Positions 38,284 to 50,246 of a stretch of DNA of 64,000 nucleotides are shown piece by piece (position 1 is the stretch's first letter; every line of letters starts with the position of its first letter). A program made the position numbers and the translations under genes. Location: the NCBI RefSeq assembly GCF_933775445.1, contig NC_065873.1:26846001-26910000 (forward strand). Reading direction: 5' to 3'. Source of the stretch: Argentina anserina (lineage: Eukaryota > Streptophyta > Magnoliopsida > Rosales > Rosaceae). A model generated the notes under the pieces. That model did no database searches and was not told where the DNA came from. It was given only the letters and a program-made list of their open reading frames with translations.

Positions 38284-39074
38284 CTCGCACCCTCCCTCTC
38301 CTCACCGACGGCAGCTGCGCCTCACCGCCGTCCCCTGGGCATCACGAGACCCCCTGCTACCACCTCTAGCACGCCGAGCTTTTCCCCCTTCGAAGACTCC
38401 ATCGCCGACGATCTCCCTATCCAGGCAGCCGTGTGCTACACCGCTACTCCCTACGGCATCGCGAGGTCCATCTCGCCAAAACCCAAGCTCGCCACACCGC
38501 TCCTCACCCCGAGCCTAGCACGGCCGATCCGACGAGCTTCGGTGAATCCGAGAGATCGATTAGGTGAGATTTAAGTTTAATTGGTTGTGATGTTTGATTG
38601 TTGTGATTTTGGGATCGAATTGGAGTGGTTTTTGAGAAAATCGGAGGAAGGAGGGGTATGGTGAACACCGCCGCCTTAGGCGGCGCGTGTGGGAGCGTGT
38701 AGGGGCGTAAGGGCGGTGTGAGGCCGTGGAGGGGGGAGGGAGAAAAAAAAAGGAGGAATTTGGGGCAGCGGTGGCATCACACGCGCCTTGGTTTGCGTCG
38801 GCGCGTGGGCCCCACGCGCGGCCGGCCGGAGGTGGCGCGTGTGCCACACGCGCCGCCGTGTGAGGCGGTGGGAACAATTTTGACAGAAGGGCATTTTAGT
38901 AATTTACTGTGTACGGTAAATGTAAATGTAAATTTTATTTACTACGGTAAATGTAATTAATTTTTTACCTTCGGTAAATGTAAATATAAATTACTTTCAG
39001 TAAATGTAAAAAGTAATTTGTAAAAAGGGTAATTTAGTAAATTTTATTTACTGAGATTGTATTTACATTTAAAT

Positions 39075-39246
39075 CGTACGTATACGTACAGAAATACGTA
39101 TTAATATTTATATGTACAGAAATACGTATTAATAATTATACGTACAGAAATACGTATTAATATTTATACGTACAGAAATACGTATTAATATTTATACGTA
39201 CAGAAATACGTATATAATATTTATACGTACAGAAATACGTATTAAT
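39075..39246. repeat. 28-bp minisatellite in LTR copy 1
   Basis: About six units containing the core ACGTACAGAAATACGTAT followed by an AT-rich spacer. The same array occurs in the other LTR copies (48488-48585, 58548-58690, and in reverse 62885-63075) with different unit counts. Confidence 0.88.
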
Positions 39247-39693
39247 CGTATTTGTACGTGAATAGTAACAGTGAACAGTAACACCGAACAGTAATTTCGT
39301 AAAACCGAAAATTGCTGAACAGTAACCGATTATTACTGTTTCGGCATTTAAAGGTTTACGAAACGATTCTAAATTCTTTTCTTATCTGTTCAAGGTGATC
39401 GATAAATCAAGGAAATGAATTATCTTCGGAAATTGTGGAATTACGCTCGAGTCGATAAGGTGAGTAAAATCTCACTGAATTACGAATCTACCCCCGTGGT
39501 GATTCAACATTTTGCAAGTGTGTTTATTAAATGAATTACAACATGTATATAATTTAGTGGACTACATATATACAGTATAATGGTAATAAGTACATATATA
39601 TATATAGTTCATTAAATTACGTACTGTTATTAATTCATTAAAAATAGTCATTTCAGTGACAGAAAAATTGGGCATGTGTATGTGATTTAAATG

Positions 39694-40063
39694 GTACAAT
39701 ATGATGTGAGAATATTGTACGTAATTCTTCAGGTGTTTATGAAATATGACATGTATAGGATATAGTGGACTATGTATATATTGTATAAATGGTAATAAAT
39801 ACGAATATATATAGTTTGCTATATAATATACTGTTATGATTTTTATTGTGGTGATATCGTGAAAGTTTTAAAACGTACAATATGATGTGAGATTATTGTA
39901 CGTGATTTTTAACATTGAGATTGTTAAAATGTTGATTTGTCTTCGGACGTGATTGGTACAATATGATGTGAGATTATTGTACGTGATTTTTAACATTGAG
40001 ATTGTTAAAATGTTGATTTGTCTTCGGACGTGATTGGTACAATATGATGTGAGATTATTGTAC
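39694..40063 (+). repeat. Tandem hairpin module in LTR copy 1
   Basis: Four copies of a 27-nt dyad, GTACAATA - 11-nt loop - TATTGTAC, at 39694, 39875, 39956 and 40037. The last three are in an 81-bp tandem repeat. Copy 2 has five (49032, 49212, 49295, 49378, 49461; period 83) and copy 5 three (59128, 59310, 59396). Confidence 0.88.
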
Positions 40064-40990
40064 GTGTTTGGCAAGTCGGAACCTAGCATTTGGCCGGGCG
40101 AAAGTTACGATACAGTTAGAGCTCTAGTCTGTCTGCCTTAGTACTGCATGTGAGATAACGGGTGGTTATCTGCTCATGGGTACTCAGTTTATTTGGATGT
40201 TGGGTAGTGGGTGGCTATCCAATATCAGCGGTGTATTACGAGAGGGGTAACAGATGTGTACCAGCGTTCTTGGTACCCGTATTATAAATGCATTGGGTAA
40301 CCAGAAGGGTTACTTAATTTCCTCATGAGCGTTTTATTTCATATTTCTTTGGGTCAACCAGATGGGCTGACTATTGACTCATGAGGGCATTTATATTTGT
40401 TGTTTTGTGATTTTTCGTATATATTGATATGCGAACTGTATTGTGATTTTACTCATACGAGCTATAAGCTTACCGGGTTTGTGTTTACAATCCCGGTGCA
40501 CCAATTCGATGGTGTAGTGGATAACTCCGCAGGTGTGGAATTAGCGGGAATTGACGGACCGCTCAGAGGACTTGAAGTTATTTATCTCCAGCTTGCGTGA
40601 GGATTTGGTGTGACTATCTTGTGAGGATTATACATTTCCAATTGATATAATGTTGAATTATATGTTTGGTTTGTAATAATTGGTTTCTGAGTTATATTGA
40701 GAACTCAGTGATGATCCGCTGTGCACGTTAAATGATTTCGATTTAAATTGAGATTGTTTTAGTGTTCTAACGACTTTGAAATTTTTGAGTTTTTAGGCTT
40801 GAAATTTTAGGGTCGTTACAATTATATATAGAAGTAATCACTCGTCATGAAAATAATATAAGTATTGCTTGTGTAATCAAGAGCTAGAGTAATTTACTAT
40901 TGGAAAATGTTTTAGCGCCAGATCTAGCGCCACAATCTCACGTGACATACCACGTCACCTTGTCATGTCAGCAATTACAATAATCACAAA

Positions 40991-41762
40991 ATGTCATTTT
41001 TGAATACAAGACAATATTATCTTTGTTAATCCACCGACTCTAAATTATTATTAAAAAAATTGTAGTTATTTTTTATATAATTTATTTTTTCAAAATATTT
41101 TTAAAATGTAATAAAAAAATACGGTATATACAAAATATGTTTGAAATATATAAATATATATGTGTGTGTGTGCGCGCGCGCCCGAGGGAGATATATATAT
41201 ATATATATATATGCTTGTGTGTCTGTGAGGTGTATATATAGTAATTGTATTAATTAATTATAACCATTAATTAATCATAAATATAAATTAATTAAAGATT
41301 ACTATCAACATAATTGTATTAAATATAGTATTAATTAAGATATGTATACTCTAGGAAAAATAACACTTGTTACCTTACATATCTCATTAAATCGATTATA
41401 CCATAACAAAAGAATATTCTATTTTAGAAAAAAAAACCAAAAAAATCTTACCAAAAATTTTCATCTAAATATAAATGTTGTACTTACCTTACATCGTTTA
41501 AAATTAAAAAATAAATATATTTTGTGCATATATATATATATATATGTTTTGTGCTTATATATATTGCGCGTGCACACACATATTTGAAGCATATTTTCAT
41601 AAATTTCAATTTTTGTAAATTGTATTTTAGAAATATTATTGTGATGAAAAGAATAAATGATCAAAAGAAATGACATTTTTTGAACAAAAAATATATTTTT
41701 ATAAAAATTTGGACCGTTGGATTAACAAGGATATAATTGTCTTTTAATTTAAAATGATATTT
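40991..41762. repeat. Inverted-repeat pair, possible foldback/MITE
   Basis: The arm at about 40991-41046 (ATGTCATTTTTGAATACAAG, then TTTGTTAATCCACCGACTC) matches the reverse complement of about 41708-41762 (CTTGTTAATCCAACGGTCC) over some 55 bp at roughly 80%. About 660 bp of AT-rich DNA lies between. No clear target duplication found, so the element type is open. Confidence 0.5.
41161..41212. repeat. Compound TG/CG/AT microsatellite
   Basis: Alternating TG units run directly into CG units, then a short spacer and about eleven AT units. Alternating purine-pyrimidine throughout. Confidence 0.85.
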
Positions 41763-42821
41763 TTATATAATTTTAATTATTAATGTGTCAATATAACATA
41801 GTATACACGTAGTATTGCTGCGTTATATTATGGTTACGTAGCTTAATTCTTTACTATTTTACTTTCCCAATAAACACTACTTAGTTAATTGGTAGTATGA
41901 CTCGTATTCCCATATACTGGTCATTGTCTGCTCCGACCAACATGGAAAAAAATTCAATCAAACATGTACCACTGTAGTTCTCATACACGAAAACTTTCTC
42001 GTTTTAGTTAGTTCTGTACGTTTTATCCAAAACTGGCATCCCGGCGGCCTCTATTAATTTAAGCTGAAGCAAGTTCATTTCAGTTAACCACAAAATCTAA
42101 CAAGTGCTAATGATCGTTGAAGTTCAGGTAAGAAATCTTCAACCAACTGCTTTGGGCCATCCGTGCATTGATTATATACTTATCTATGATATTGAGTAGG
42201 TATCACCAAGCAACTTGCTTTTCAACAACTTCCCATGAACCAACAAATTAATACAGCAGTATTTTTGGCTATACGTATTACTGCATACATAACTAATTGC
42301 CAATTAAGAACCTTTTAAGAATGTGCCTTCTGACAATAAGGCCAATTACAGACCTGCTCAATCGATCAAATTGTAATGTTAACCAACTCGATCACTGGTG
42401 CTTAAACGACTGACTCTAGCAAATAGTCTTAATTAGTCTTCCAGGTTCTGAAAGTTGTATGCTTTCATTGGCGTCTTCCTGTAAATCTATTTGCTGAATT
42501 AGTTACAACGTACCTTAAACAACTACTAAAAAGGAAAACAAAACAATAACAAAGCTTGCCATATGCAATTCGATCTCTTCTACATTATTTCATAAGGTGT
42601 CTATATATACTGATCATTGATCAATTTGTTATATTTCGTAAATTACTGGCCCGGTGGAAGAACAGTTCTTCTATGTGTGTGTGTGTGTGTATTGATCGAG
42701 ATGGGACGGATTTACAATCAACGCAGTAACTTGAACGTTTTGGATTATTATCTGGGTCCAACTTACAAAGTAGCAAAGTAGCAAGCAACACACAAGTTTT
42801 AGTCCTGCAGGGACCGGCCTC

Positions 42822-42828
42822 TATATAA
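42822..42828 (+). promoter_or_regulatory. TATA box of patatin-like gene 2
   Basis: TATATAA in the context CCTCTATATAAGACA, 96 bp before the ATG. Plausible core promoter, like that of gene 1. Confidence 0.6.
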
Positions 42829-42917
42829 GACATACATAGTACTCAAAGCTCCTACTTGATCCTTCCCAGCAGAAACTTCACATCTCTCAGTATTAGTCAA
42901 CCATCCTCCTTTATTCC

Positions 42918-45900
42918 ATGGAGATGCCTATCCACGGATCCGCGTCTCTTCCCACTTATCTCATGGGCTCGAATTCCATAAAAAGAGAGAGATCGTTCCT
43001 TCAGTCTCCCACTTACGGAAATCTCGTCACTATTCTTAGCATTGATGGAGGTGGAATCAGAGGAATTATCCCCGGCACTCTTCTCAGCTTCCTCGAGTCC
43101 GAGCTTCAGGTATAAACTAGATAGCGCCTCTCCTATCGTCTCCAGATTAATATGAGTTCGATGCTGTAATGTACGAGGACTGTTTCGGTGTGATCAAATT
43201 TCATTACATCGAACGGAAAAAATAAAGTTATTGGGCGTACGTGTATATGCAGAATCAGGATGGTGAAGATGCAAGACTGGCCGATTACTTTGATGTTATT
43301 GCAGGAACTAGTACCGGTGGCCTTGTGACGGCAATGCTTACTGCCCCGGATGAAAAAGGCCGTCCACTATTTGCTGCTAAAGATATCAACAAATTTTACG
43401 TTGAACACTGCCCTAAGATTTTCGCCCAAGATAATTGCAATCTTGATTGTCTTCCCTTGTACGTTTCTACTCCCTATCGATAACCTAGCTACTAGTCTCC
43501 TTTCTGGTTCTCTCGCTCATTTGAGGTTTGACTGCAGTCAATAACCTGCTAGCTAGTGATTTTCATTTCTCCTTTTCTTGTACAGAACTCCAGTAACTGA
43601 TGCGGTGGCAGCGGTAAAAGCTCTAAGAGGGCCAAAGTATGATGGCAAGTATTTACACAAAATAGTAAGGGAAAAGTTGGGAGACATTAGATTGCATCAG
43701 ACATTGACTAACGTCATAATTCCCACTTTTGATATAAAGAAGCTCCAACCAACCATTTTCTCCAGCTATGAGGTTTAATTTGTTCATATATATCTTTCTC
43801 ACTTATACGCATTTGATTTCTTATACGTCATAGATACTCTTTATAGTAGTTCTTGATTTTGCAGACATGATGATGATATATGTAGGTGAGGAAGAACAGC
43901 AGCCTAGATGCTAAACTATCGGATATCTGCATTGCAACTTCAGCAGCTCCAACCTATCTTCCAGCCCACCATTTTGAAACTGAAAATAGCACGACTGGTC
44001 ATATAAGAGAATTTGATCTCATTGATGGTGGTGTCGCTGCTAATAATCCAGTAAGTAGTGGTGAACTGGTGATTATATATAACCTGAACTGTATCATATG
44101 CAATTTCAAACATATATAGAATATCCTGATTAAAATAGGCTATATTGATATAGAATATCTAATTAATAAAATACATGATAAATTAAGCAATTGAATGACT
44201 ATATACATCTACTTAATTTTGTCTTCACAACTTGATTTTTTTTTTATAAAAAAAGAAAAGGAAATCTTCAGAACCTGGTTTGAATAATGATATCAACATT
44301 TTTCAGCTCAAAAAGGCTACAAAGTAGTTAGATTGATAAATATATATATTTGGCTCATCTAGCTAACGGAGCCTAAGAACAATGGCGATGATTTACATCT
44401 AATTAAGACATGATTAATTTGTGTACGTAGTTATTGAATTTTTGTTGCCTTTTGTTTATCAGGCTCTGGTGGCTATGAGTGAAGTGTCGAAAGAAATTTT
44501 CACGGGAAATCCCGACTTCTTCACTGTGAAGGCAACTGAGTACACCAGGTTTCTAGTTGTATCATTGGGTACTGGCTCAGCAAAGTGTGATGAGAAGTAC
44601 GATGCCCAAAATGCAGCTAAATGGGGCATTTTGGGATGGTTGATCGGAGGCGGCAGTTCATGTCCGTTGGTCGATATATTTACTCAAGCAAGCAGTGACA
44701 TGGTCGACTTCCACCTTTCTACAGTATTTCAAGCCCTTCATTCTGAGAAGAATTACCTAAGAATCCAGGTATTAATACGTCAGTGCTAGAAAATTACTGT
44801 ATTTTCACTATTATGTCATTTTATGTGAATATGTGGTGAAGTTGATATAGTCCATATCCAGAGTGAAACTTCGCTCTGAAATTACATAGTGAAGCTCCAA
44901 TTTTTGCACACTTTTCGGTCATATTTTTTTTATCATAAGCGATTTAATATTTGGGTATGCTATTCAAGATCATCTCTACAAAATTTCATCTAATTCGGAC
45001 ATCATTAAGGTATTGAAATTAGATTAAATCAATGAATGAATTAAAACTGCTCAACGTGAACCGTTCGTGTAAATCTCAATTTTGAAAGCTCAAACCATTG
45101 TCAAATTGGATGAAATTTTGTAGAAATCATCTTGAATAACATACCTAAATATTGAATCGCTTATGGTGAAAAAATTTGACCGAAAAGTGTGCAAAAATTG
45201 GAACTTCACTTTGTAATTTCAGAGTGAAGCTTCACTCTAAATAGGGACTGATATACACATATATAACCTAGATAATATCAACGAACATGCAAGCACTAAT
45301 AAAGGGGGCATTATAAATGACTATTTTGTTGAGCTCCTCCTCTTCTTGAAAACAATTTTAGCTCCAGTGTCTCGATCATATCTAATTTTTATATCCACGA
45401 CTTTTTGACCCCTCGTGGATGTTTTTCGTTTCCCTTAGATGTGTTTATCATTTATAGTGGATTGTACATTTGTACGTATGATAAGCAGAAAAACAATAAT
45501 GTTTTAAAAATATATGGCGCAGGATGATGATTTGGGTAAGACAATGTGTTCTATGGACCTTGCTACAGAAGAAAACCTGCAAAATCTTGTAAAAGTCGGA
45601 GAAAAATTGTTAAAGAAACCAGTTTCTCGAGTGAACTTGGAAACAGGAATCCATGAGCCTGCCCATAATTCTACCAACGAAGAAGCTCTAGCAAGGTACA
45701 TACCAGATTTTTTGGTCGCTAAACCCTCCGCTACACATGATATCAAATTTGTCTTCATCACATAATTAAATACAAGAATCATTATATATATATATAACTA
45801 AACCTTACTGTGTTCTTATATATGTAACCTGCAAACATTTATTTGTTTTTGAAAAACTAAATTATATTAGTAATCTTCAGGGTAGCTGGAATTTTGTCCA

Positions 45901-45995
45901 AGGAAAGGAGAGTCCGCGAAATGAGATCTCCACAGGGAAAGAAGGCCGCAACAACAACCAGCTCCAACTTGTCATTCTCCTTCAAAAATGTTTAA
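42918..45995 (+). CDS. PLP: Patatin-like lipid acyl hydrolase, gene 2
   Basis: Second + strand patatin-like phospholipase/galactolipase. Seven exons: 42918-43109, 43253-43458, 43586-43772, 43886-44050, 44463-44768, 45523-45695 and 45881-45995, giving 447 residues, longer than gene 1 by an 18-residue N-terminal extension, a longer exon 2/3 junction segment and a longer C-terminal tail. DGGGIRG is at 43-49, the nucleophile Ser84 in GTSTG, and Asp242 in [11 protein letters not shown]. It keeps both introns that vary in the cluster (after YLRIQ and after EALAR). Exon 2 runs on past PKIFAQD into NCNLDCLPL, unlike gene 1. Intron 5 carries an inverted-repeat element. The catalytic dyad is intact. 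Confidence 0.95.
44848..45250. mobile_element. MITE-like foldback element in patatin gene 2 intron 5
   Basis: Two arms of roughly 150 bp in inverted orientation. The left arm reads AGTCCATATCCAGAGTGAA, then GCACACTTTTCGGTCATA. The reverse complement of the right arm reads AGTCCCTATTTAGAGTGAA, then GCACACTTTTCGGTCAAA. Both start with AGTCC. The arms are similar but not identical, so it is not recent. No coding capacity. Target duplication is unclear, so the superfamily is left open. Confidence 0.75.
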
Positions 45996-47178
45996 CCAAT
46001 ATTCTTCGCTTCCCGTTAATTAGGTCATTAATTGTAATACAAGGGAAAGGATCAATCAATTGGGTACTATGATATTAAGCTTCATGCATAATTGTACGTA
46101 ACGTCTTGTAATCGACTCTGGGATTTGTTTAATTACATGTACGTCTCTCTTAATAAATACGATTTACGGATACTGTGTTCCATCTTGATAGATCAAGTGA
46201 TTTCTAATCCCATCACGTACCGACTGATTTTTAATCCACAACATTAAGTGACAGAATTTGTCACTAAAACTTCAGTCGTTGCTTAAGGACAAACCGTTGT
46301 ATATTTGTTGTTCCTAGTTCTGCGACCAAGAAAAGGCTTCTTTTTCTGTTCTTTTCGGTCTTTTGTTTCTTTCTAGTTTGGCTCGTCCTCGTTGTTAGCA
46401 ATCCCGATGGACAAGGCGATATAGAAGAAACATGATGCTAAATCTTCAGTGAATACCTTTCGATCGATATGCCAATGACGCACGACATATTATTACTATA
46501 CAAAGTAGCTAGTCATGTTGTCGTTGGTACTTGGTAGCTAGCTGCAGATCGTCCTCGAGTTCTACTGACTTGCTGGTATCAGTCATAATCTAGTTGACTA
46601 ATCGACGACTGAAAGGTCAAAGGTACATTGTGCGACGACCGTAAGATCTAAGAAGGGTATAGTATCCAGCATCCACTTCTTGATAAAAACTTTCAAACCG
46701 GCCCTATCCCTATTGTAAGAGGACTTTTCTATATATTATTGGTGGGATAATAGCCATATATTAGCGAGTAAATCACCTTTCTACGTCGAGAGCTAAACGA
46801 AGCCTTCAAATGATTATAAATAATATATCATGTTGAGCATTAATATTCCCGGCCCCTTTATAGCTTATACGTATATTAGGTATATATACACCTTTTATAT
46901 AAACATACAAAGAGAGTACTGTACGTAATGTTTCTGTTACTGGAAGTCCGGAAGAAACCCAGAGCACGTACAAGGTGTACGTCGACATGCGCGCTCAATT
47001 GGGCCGCCAGAGTTCTTTATGAGTTTTATCTCATTTTGTTAGTGTGTTCTTTTACTATATATTCTAGTCGATCATATTTCTGGGTGATCGTCACAGATTT
47101 GGTCTGTGTTTTGTTGTGAATTGTCCTCGTTAATAAGTTTCTTTCTCTCCTCGTTTTGTTGTAATTACTAGAGAACCA
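45996..47178. other. Spacer between patatin gene 2 and LTR copy 2
   Basis: About 1.2 kb AT-rich DNA with the 3' flank of patatin gene 2. No ORF, repeat or RNA gene recognised. Confidence 0.55.
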
Positions 47179-47183
47179 CGGTG

Positions 47184-50100
47184 TGTAATAACCCTAAATT
47201 TCATTACATTATTTGATTCAATTTGAATTCTATTTAGTTATGAATTTCAGTTTAAATGAATATAATTGTTTGCAACGTTACGGAAACGGAAACGGAAACG
47301 TTCTCGGAACGTTTGAATTGAAAAACGTTACATTTCCGTAACGTTTATATCGACTTTTATTCTGTCGATCGTTTGCGAAAACTTCCTTCACGAAAGTTGT
47401 AGAACTCGTCAATACAAGTTCGTGGATATGTGACACGTTCGAATCAGAAGTCGTACGAAAAAGTTATTAACGACGGAAGTTAGTTTCCGATTTGAAAAAG
47501 GGTATAAAAGGAAAAATTTAAGGGTTAGGGTTTCCATTTTCGGAAACCTTTCACCCCGCCTCCCTTTTCCCTTTTCTCTCTCTCCCCTCGCGATTCTCTC
47601 CCTCCCCGAGCTCTCTCTCTCTCACTCACTGTCCTCGCCGGCGATCTCCATTATCGTTCGGCCGTGGTCTCCACCGCCAAGCACAGGAGCACTGCACGGC
47701 TCATCTCTGCAGACCCCGAGGTCAACGCATCTCCTCGCGATTGTTGTGAGCCTCCGCGCTCCAACCCGAGGCCGCAACCATCGCGCCACCATCGAGCACC
47801 ACTTCGGCGACGCAAGGGCACGGGGGAGAGCTCCACGACGCCGACCCTCACCCCTCGACATGAATTCACAGGAGGAGACGTTCGATTTGGGCTGCAGCGG
47901 CATCAACCACTTCCCCTCGATTCCGAGACTCCACGGCGACTTCATTGAGCTCCTCCGGCGAATCCGACGGTTCAAAACATCGATTGAGGTGAGGGATTAC
48001 GTATTTGGATTGTTGTGATGCTTGTTGTGAAATTTTGGATGAATTGGAGTTAAGGTTTAGGAGATCGGAGGAGGAATGGCGAAGGGAGGTTACCGCCGCC
48101 TTAGGCGGCGCGTATGGGCACGTGAAGGGTGTAGGGGGCGGCCTGAGGCCGTGGGGAGGTGGAGGAGGAAGAGAGGAGAAGTTTTGGGGTGGCGGTGGCG
48201 TGAAACGCGCCGTGGTTAGCCTCGGCGCGAGGGCCCCACGCACGGCCGGCCGGAGGTGGCGTGTGTGCCACACGCGCCGCCGTGTGAGGCGGTGGGAACA
48301 GTTTTGACAGAAGGGTATTTTGGTAATTTACGGTGTACGGTAAATGTAATTTTATTTACTACGGTAAATGTAATTAAATTTTACCTTCGGTAAATGTAAA
48401 TCTAAATTACTTTAAGTAAATGTAAAAAGTAATTGTAAAAGGTAAATAGTAAATTTTATTTACTGAGATTGTATTTACATTTAAATCGTACGTTTACGTA
48501 CAGAAATACGTATTAATATTTATACGTACAGAAATACGTATATAATATTTATACATACAGAAATACGTATTAATATTTATACGTACAGTAACCGTGAATA
48601 GTAACAGTGAACAGTAACACTGAACAGTAATTTCGTAAAAACCGAAAATTTGCTGAACAGTAACCGATTATTACTGTTTCGGCATTTAAAGGTTTACAAA
48701 ACGATTCTAAATTTTTTTCTTATCTTTTCAAGGTGATCGTTAAATCGAGGAAAGGAATTATCTTCGGGAATTGTGGAATTACGCTCAAGTCATTAAGGTG
48801 AGTAAAATCTCACTGAATTACGAATCTACCCTCGTGGTGATTCAACATTTTGCAAGTGTGTTTATTAAATGAATTACAACATGTATATAATTTAGTGGAC
48901 TACATATATACAGTATAATGGTAATAAGTACATATATATATATAGTTCATTAAATTACGTACTGTTATTAATTCATTAAAAATAGTCATTTCAGTGACAG
49001 AAAAATTGGGCATGTGTATGTGATTCAAATGGTACGATATGATGTGAGATTATCGTACGTAATTTTCAGGTGTTTATGAAATATGACATGTATAGGATAT
49101 AGTGGACTATGTATATATTGTATAAATGGTAAATAAATACGAATATATATAGTTTGCTATATAATATACTGTTATGATTTTATTGTGGTTATATCGTGAA
49201 AGTTTTAAAACGTACAATATGATGTGAGATTATTGTACGTGATTTTAACATTGAGTTTGTTAAAATGTTGATTTGTCTTCGGACATGATTTTTGGTACAA
49301 TATGATGTGAGATTATTGTACGTGATTTTAACATTGAGATTGTTAAAATGTTGATTTGTCTTCGGACATGATTTTTGGTACAATATGATGTGAGATTATT
49401 GTACGTGATTTTTAACATTGAGATTGTTAAAATGTGAATTGTCTTCGGACCTGATTTTTGGTATAATATGATGTGAGATTATTGTACGTGTTTGGCAAGT
49501 CGAAACCTAGCCTTTGGCCGGGCGAAAGTTACGATGCAGTTAGAGCTCTAGTCTGTCTGCCTTAGTACTGCATGTGAGATAACGGGTGGTTATCTGCTCA
49601 TGGGTACTCAGTTTATTTGGATGTTGGGTAGCGAGTGGCTATCCAATATCAGCGGTGTATAACGAGAGGGGTAACAGATGTGTACCAGCGTTCTTGGTAC
49701 CCGTATTATAAATGCATTTGGGTAACCAGAAGGGTTACTTAATTTCTCATGAGCGCTTCTTTTTCTTTGGGACAACCAGATGGGCCGTCCACTGACTCAT
49801 GAGTGCATTTATATTTGTTTGATTTGTGGATTTTCGTATATATTGATATGCGAGTTATATATTTTCATTTTACTCATACGAGCTGTAAAGCTTACCGGGT
49901 TTGTGTTTACAATCCCGGTGCACCAATTCGATGGTGTAGTGGATAACTCCGCAGGTGTGGATTAGCGGGAATTGACGGACCGCTCAGAGGACTTGAAGTT
50001 ATTTATCTCCAGCTTGCGTGAGGATTTGGTGTGACTATCTCGTGAGGATTATACATTTCCAATTTATATAATGTTGAATTATATGTTTGGTTTGTAATAA

Positions 50101-50241
50101 TTGGTTTCTGAGTTGTATTGAGAACTCAGTGATGATCCGCTGTGCACGTTAAATGATTTCGATTTAAATTGAGATTGTTTTAGTGTTCTAACGACTTTGA
50201 AATTTTTGAGTTTTTAGGCTTGAAATTTTAGGGTCGTTACA
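47184..50241 (+). mobile_element. Solo LTR, copy 2 (same family as copy 1)
   Basis: 3,058 bp, TGTAATAACCCTAAATTTC to AGGGTCGTTACA, with a perfect 5-bp target duplication CGGTG (47179-47183 and 50242-50246). Same order of modules as copy 1 and closely similar over the 3' half; the GC-rich and CT-rich 5' part is more diverged. TATA box at about 47503-47509. No internal retroviral domain. The many GC-rich open frames at 47.6-48.3 kb overlap on both strands and show no protein family, so they are not annotated as genes. Confidence 0.9.
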
Positions 50242-50246
50242 CGGTG

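Larger units (their letters stand above)
40826..42917. other. Spacer and promoter between LTR copy 1 and patatin gene 2
   Basis: About 2.1 kb, very AT-rich. It contains an inverted-repeat pair (separate entry), a compound TG/CG/TA microsatellite at 41161-41212, a TG tract near 42676-42691 and a TATA box at 42822-42828. Open frames here lack any family signal. Confidence 0.6.

Noticed and set aside
47622..48307. Overlapping open frames of 90-135 codons in LTR copy 2
   Set aside because: Same GC-rich LTR zone, mutually overlapping on both strands, rich in Arg/Pro without domains.
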